From JAJTFW01 sp964534995 (GTDB lineage: Bacteria; Bacteroidota; Bacteroidia; AKYH767-A; OLB10), in contig CAZHSC010000006.1 of assembly GCA_964534995.1 (NCBI GenBank), positions 1 through 64,000 on the forward strand: a stretch of 64,000 nucleotides of DNA, written 5' to 3'. Made by a program: the position numbers and the translations under genes. Position 1 is the first letter of the stretch; the number at the start of each line of letters is the position of its first letter. Shown here one piece after another: positions 60,399 to 64,000 of the stretch. Below the pieces are notes generated by a model that was not told the DNA's origin, ran no database searches, and was given only the letters and a program-made list of their open reading frames with translations.

Positions 60399-61625
60399 TT
60401 AGTACAAGCTCCTTGTACGGATGGTGTTTTTCACTTTTTTCAATTCAGCCATTACCTTGATGCTGCTCCTCTTATCAATATCCAGCACCACATAACCTAT
60501 TTCTTCATTAGTTTTGAGATATTGGCCGAGGATATTAACTTTCATTTTTGAGAGCAGTCCGTTGATCTGTGAAAGTACGCCCGGCACATTTTTGTGGATG
60601 TGCAGGATACGGTGTGCATTGTGAAGTATTGGCAGGCTTATTTCCGGTATGGTAAGTGAGCCTGAACTGCTGCCATTTTCAACGAATGCAACCAGTTTTT
60701 CAGCTACGTCGAGTCCTATGGCTTCCTGCGCTTCCACAGTGCTTCCTCCTATGTGAGGCGTGAGGATCACATTGGGAAGCCCCTGCAGCGGGGAAGCGAA
60801 AAGGTCTTTGTTGCTTTTTGGTTCTTCGGGAAAAACATCAACGGCGAGGCCGCCCAGTTGTCGTTTTTCAATGGCATCTTTCACTGCCCACACATCCATT
60901 ACATCACCACGGCTGAGGTTGACCAGTACTGCTCCCGGTTTCATTTTTTTCAGGCGTGCGGCATTGATCAGGTTTTTGGTTTCCGATGTTCCCGGCACAT
61001 GCAGGGTGATAATGTCTGATTTTTTCAGCAGATCATCGAGGGAGCGGCTGGATTGTGCATTTCCAAGACTGAGTTTAGTGGTGATATCATAAAAAATCAC
61101 CTTCATACCCATCGCTTCGGCAAGAATGGAAACCTGGGTGCCGATATGTCCATAGCCGATAATGCCGAGCGTTTTTCCCCTCACTTCATAGCAGTCCTTG
61201 CTTTCTTTTAACCATAGGCCATGGTGTGCTCCTTCGCTTTTTTCAAAAACGCGGCGCATCAGCATGATGCTTAGTCCAATCACCAGTTCGGCCACCGACC
61301 TGGTATTTGAAAAGGGTGAGTTAAAAACTGCGATACCCTGCCTTCTTGCCTCCTCCATTTTTATCTGGTTGGTGCCAATGCAAAAGGCGCCTATTGCGAT
61401 CAGTTTCTCCGCGTTTTTTAACAGGGATTCTGTGAGTTGTGTTTTAGAACGGATACCCAACACATGTACTTTTGGGATTTTTTCAAGCAGTTCCTTTTCA
61501 CTGAGCGATGAACTGACGGATTCAATGTCAGAGTAACCGGAATCACTAAGTAATTTAATGGCTGATGGATGAATGTTTTCCAGTAAAAGTATTTTCAGTT
61601 TGTCTTTTGGGTAAGATGTATTCAT
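60399..61625 (-). CDS. serA: D-3-phosphoglycerate dehydrogenase with ACT domain
   Basis: 408 residues, close to E. coli SerA. It oxidises 3-phosphoglycerate in serine synthesis. The NAD-binding motif TLGIIGYGHIGTQVSILAE, the Arg-Glu-His catalytic regions (LVNLSRGDVMDVWAV, VDVFPEEPKS, TPHIGGSTVEAQEAIG) and a C-terminal ACT-like domain (about 335-408, NVPGVLSQINGLLS) are present. The ACT domain suggests serine feedback. It diverges from fbp with about 140 bp between the starts. Confidence 0.95.
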   Translation of the reverse strand: MNTSYPKDKLKILLLENIHPSAIKLLSDSGYSDIESVSSSLSEKELLEKIPKVHVLGIRSKTQLTESLLKNAEKLIAIGAFCIGTNQIKMEEARRQGIAVFNSPFSNTRSVAELVIGLSIMLMRRVFEKSEGAHHGLWLKESKDCYEVRGKTLGIIGYGHIGTQVSILAEAMGMKVIFYDITTKLSLGNAQSSRSLDDLLKKSDIITLHVPGTSETKNLINAARLKKMKPGAVLVNLSRGDVMDVWAVKDAIEKRQLGGLAVDVFPEEPKSNKDLFASPLQGLPNVILTPHIGGSTVEAQEAIGLDVAEKLVAFVENGSSSGSLTIPEISLPILHNAHRILHIHKNVPGVLSQINGLLSKMKVNILGQYLKTNEEIGYVVLDIDKRSSIKVMAELKKVKNTIRTRSLY

Positions 61626-61711
61626 GGTGCAAGGTTACGTGAATTATACAGAAGGAAATCCGGATCCCGTGTAAAATTTTAAACACTCCGGGGTTAGCGA
61701 ATTCAAACATT

Positions 61712-61746
61712 TTTGAAACCTGAATGCCTCGCATTAAGTATATTTG
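61712..61746 (+). promoter_or_regulatory. Promoter of fbp
   Basis: TTTG (61712-61715), a 23-bp spacer and TATATTTG (61739-61746) precede the ATG at 61766 by 19 bp. The -7 box is a perfect TANNTTTG. It falls inside the longer open frame starting at 61724, which argues for the downstream start. Confidence 0.6.
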
Positions 61747-61765
61747 TTACATAAAGAAAAGAATT

Positions 61766-62800
61766 ATGCAGACCCTCACCCCTGAAAAGAGATTTATCAC
61801 CTTAGGACAATTTATCATAGAGAGACAAAGCGATTTTCCATATGCAAAAGGTGAGTTAAGCCGCTTGTTAAGGGATATCGGCATTGCCGCGAAGATTGTG
61901 AACCGTGAAGTGAATAAAGCCGGTCTTGCAGATATTCTGGGTGACTTTGGTGATACCAATGTGCAGGGGGAGGATCAGAAGAAGTTGGATGTTTACGCAA
62001 ATGAACAGTTTATCAAAGCGCTTGGTGCCGGAGGAGAATGCATAGCCATCGCATCCGAAGAAAACGAAGACCTGATAGAAATTGACAGCAAAGTTTCCAG
62101 AAATGCCAATTACGTAGTATGTATGGATCCGCTGGATGGATCATCCAATATTGATGTGAATGTAAATATTGGTACTATATTTTCCATTTACCGGAGAATG
62201 GATGGAAGCACACCGGCCACCTTTTTGAATGATTTTTTACAAAAGGGTGTAGCGCAGGTTGCAGCCGGCTATGTAATTTATGGCTCCAGTACCATGCTGG
62301 TATATACTACCGGGAAAGGTGTTAACGGTTTCACGCTGGATCCCTCAATCGGTGAATTTTGCCTCTCGCATCCGGATATGAAAATACCCGCATCCGGAAA
62401 AATTTATAGTATCAATGAGGGCAATTACACCCATTTTCCAAAGGGAGTGAAGGAGTACATCCGCTATTGCCAGGAAGAAGATAAGGAAACTGGACGCCCC
62501 TATTCAACACGTTATATCGGATCGCTGGTAGCTGATTTTCACCGGAACCTTATTAAAGGCGGTATTTACATTTACCCATCGACCCGGAAGTCGCCCAATG
62601 GCAAATTGCGATTGTTGTACGAGTGTAATCCGCTTGCCTTCATTATCGAACAAGCCGGCGGTAAAGCCTCGGACGGTTTCAGGCGTATCCTTGACATTGA
62701 ACCGGAATCCCTGCATCAGCGGACTCCTCTGTTCATCGGGTCTGAGGAAATGGTGCAAAAGGCGGAAGCGCTGATGAAGGAGTTTTCGAGCCCCGCCTGA
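61766..62800 (+). CDS. fbp: Fructose-1,6-bisphosphatase class 1
   Basis: 344 residues from the ATG at 61766 (QTLTPEKRFITLGQFI). It removes the 1-phosphate in gluconeogenesis. Metal and substrate motifs: GGECIAIASEENED, VCMDPLDGSSNIDVNVNIGTIF-type region (two overlapping pieces), YSINEGNYTHFP, TRYIGSLVADFHRNL and GKLRLLYECNPLAFIIEQAGG. The longer start at 61724 includes the promoter and is rejected. Confidence 0.96.
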   Translation: MQTLTPEKRFITLGQFIIERQSDFPYAKGELSRLLRDIGIAAKIVNREVNKAGLADILGDFGDTNVQGEDQKKLDVYANEQFIKALGAGGECIAIASEENEDLIEIDSKVSRNANYVVCMDPLDGSSNIDVNVNIGTIFSIYRRMDGSTPATFLNDFLQKGVAQVAAGYVIYGSSTMLVYTTGKGVNGFTLDPSIGEFCLSHPDMKIPASGKIYSINEGNYTHFPKGVKEYIRYCQEEDKETGRPYSTRYIGSLVADFHRNLIKGGIYIYPSTRKSPNGKLRLLYECNPLAFIIEQAGGKASDGFRRILDIEPESLHQRTPLFIGSEEMVQKAEALMKEFSSPA

Positions 62801-62889
62801 AAAAAGCAACATATAATTTAATTTAGTATTGTTTTGCCGGACGCAACATTTGCTGCAGGGATCGCATTTTCTGCTTTTAGAGATTTCAA

Positions 62890-64000
62890 TTATACCTGCA
62901 GTTCGCACAAAGCAAGCCAGGCCATCAACCCGGTACCTGTACGCAATGCTTCTTCATCAATGTTGAAAGTGGGTGTATGTACAGATGAACTTATTCCCTT
63001 TTCTTCATTGCGGGTGCCGAGCCGGTAAAAACAGGCTTTGGTCCTTTGCGAGTAAAATGAAAAGTCTTCCGCGGCCATCCAGATGTCCAGTTCCACCACA
63101 TTTTCTTTACCCATGTAGTCGATGGCATTTTTCTTCGCCCTGGCTGTGAGTAGCTCATCATTGATCAGGACAGGGTATCCCTTCCGTATTTCGAGTTCGA
63201 GTTTTCCTCCCATTGCCTGCACCAGTTGATGAGCCATGGTATGGATGTGTTCATGTGCTTCCGAACGCCATTTTTCATTTAAAGTGCGGAAGGTGCCTTC
63301 AATGTATACCTCATCGGGTATAACATTGGTGGCGCCATTGGCAATTACTTTTCCGAATGACAGCACGCTGGGCATAGTAGGATTGGCAAACCTGCTTACT
63401 ATTTGCTGCATGGCCACAATCAGATGAGAGCTGATCAGCACAGGGTCGGTATTTAAATGTGGCATAGCCCCATGGCCACCTTTCCCTTTTACGCGAAGGT
63501 AAAGCTCATCGGTACTCGCCATATAGGTGCCGCTTCTGAATCCAACTTTGCCCACGGGCAGCAAAGGCATCACATGCTGGCCAAGGATGGCGGAAGGTGC
63601 GGGATTTTCAAGTACCCCCTCTTTAATCATCAGGGAGGCTCCTCCGGGAAGTTTCTCTTCGCCGGGTTGAAAAATCAGTTTTACAGTTCCTTCAAAGCGG
63701 TCTTTTACCGACATCAGTATCTCAGCGACACCCAGCAATGAGGAGGTGTGCACGTCATGGCCGCAGGCATGCATCACGCCGGGGTTCACACTTCGGTAAG
63801 ATACATCGTTAGCTTCCTGAATCGGTAAAGCGTCCATGTCGGCGCGTAAAGCCACAGTTTTTTTTGACGGATTTTTACCTTCAATGATTCCGACTAATCC
63901 GGTACCTGCCACCTTATCACGGAAGGGGATACCCATGGCCTGGAGTTTACCGGCAACAAATGCCGAAGTTTCATATTCCTGGAAGGATAGTTCGGGATGT
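62890..64000 (-). CDS. M20-family amidohydrolase (hippurate hydrolase type), 5' end outside window
   Basis: About 370 codons are visible and the reading frame runs off the right edge. The ATG at 63936 is internal, because the upstream codons read HPELSFQEYETSAFVAGKL, the normal N-terminal region of the family. Zinc ligands: CGHDVHTS, the D in LRADMDALPIQ, E in PGEEKLPGG, and His in the C-terminal AAEDFSFYSQ region. It removes an acyl group from amino acids or a related amide. A dimerisation domain occupies the middle (YMASTDELYLRVKGKGGHGAMP). Convergent with fbp. Confidence 0.93.
   Translation of the reverse strand, partial: HPELSFQEYETSAFVAGKLQAMGIPFRDKVAGTGLVGIIEGKNPSKKTVALRADMDALPIQEANDVSYRSVNPGVMHACGHDVHTSSLLGVAEILMSVKDRFEGTVKLIFQPGEEKLPGGASLMIKEGVLENPAPSAILGQHVMPLLPVGKVGFRSGTYMASTDELYLRVKGKGGHGAMPHLNTDPVLISSHLIVAMQQIVSRFANPTMPSVLSFGKVIANGATNVIPDEVYIEGTFRTLNEKWRSEAHEHIHTMAHQLVQAMGGKLELEIRKGYPVLINDELLTARAKKNAIDYMGKENVVELDIWMAAEDFSFYSQRTKACFYRLGTRNEEKGISSSVHTPTFNIDEEALRTGTGLMAWLALCELQV

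Overview
The window reads as a scaffold from a Bacteroidota genome, most likely a Chitinophagales or Sphingobacteriia-like lineage and probably assembled from a metagenome. Three runs of N (1659-1668, 6425-6434, 25512-25611) look like scaffolding joins. The phylum call rests on several gene types: a three-gene sdh operon with a single cytochrome b subunit, gliding lipoprotein GldB, multi-PKD and Kazal proteins with type IX secretion features, three DUF6089-type outer-membrane proteins, and the block CBS protein, nadK, DUF6089, uppS, bamA, two skp-like genes and murI. Many genes also carry the Bacteroidota -7 promoter box TANNTTTG and lack a Shine-Dalgarno sequence.

Layout. 1-2.3 kb: a 36-bp composite tandem repeat, a membrane zinc peptidase, an AcpH-like phosphodiesterase and a secreted Kazal-domain protein. 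2.3-3.87 kb: a long non-coding stretch with five ~131-bp degenerate repeats, each able to form a hairpin. 3.87-7.4 kb: sdhCAB. 7.7-16 kb: aminopeptidase P, a radical SAM/SPASM protein, rfbA, a nucleotide-sugar epimerase overlapping a polyprenyl synthase, an MFS transporter and a fatty acid desaturase. 16-22 kb: an exported protein, an MBL hydrolase and gldB in one operon, diverging from a porin-like gene and nadE. 22-25 kb: 2-oxoacid:ferredoxin oxidoreductase (korA, korB). 25.3-25.7 kb: an array of hairpins that all share a TTACGG loop. 25.8-27.7 kb: a DUF4476 protein, a SET-domain protein and two tiny transmembrane ORFs that resemble each other. 27.9-34.8 kb: mfd, a DUF6089 protein, gpmI and an orphan histidine kinase. 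35-43.4 kb: an 18-PKD giant protein with no sorting domain at its C-terminus, a small secreted FN3-like protein, a helical protein of unknown function, a single-domain response regulator and tRNA-Phe. 43.5-48.5 kb: coaX, an outer-membrane protein, lptC, a small membrane protein and a PpiD/SurA-type foldase. 48.7-58.7 kb: the envelope-biogenesis block (murI, two skp-like genes, bamA, uppS, two DUF6089 proteins, nadK and a short Omp85 protein). 58.7-64 kb: a CBS protein, pdxJ, serA, fbp and a 5'-truncated M20 amidohydrolase.

Most genes are core metabolism (succinate oxidation, reductive 2-oxoacid metabolism, gluconeogenesis, NAD(P), PLP, serine) or envelope building. The least explained material is non-coding: the two structured repeat families at 2.6-3.2 kb and 25.3-25.7 kb, and the pair of ~31-residue membrane ORFs either side of the SET gene. 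No prophage, insertion sequence, CRISPR array or antiphage system was recognised.
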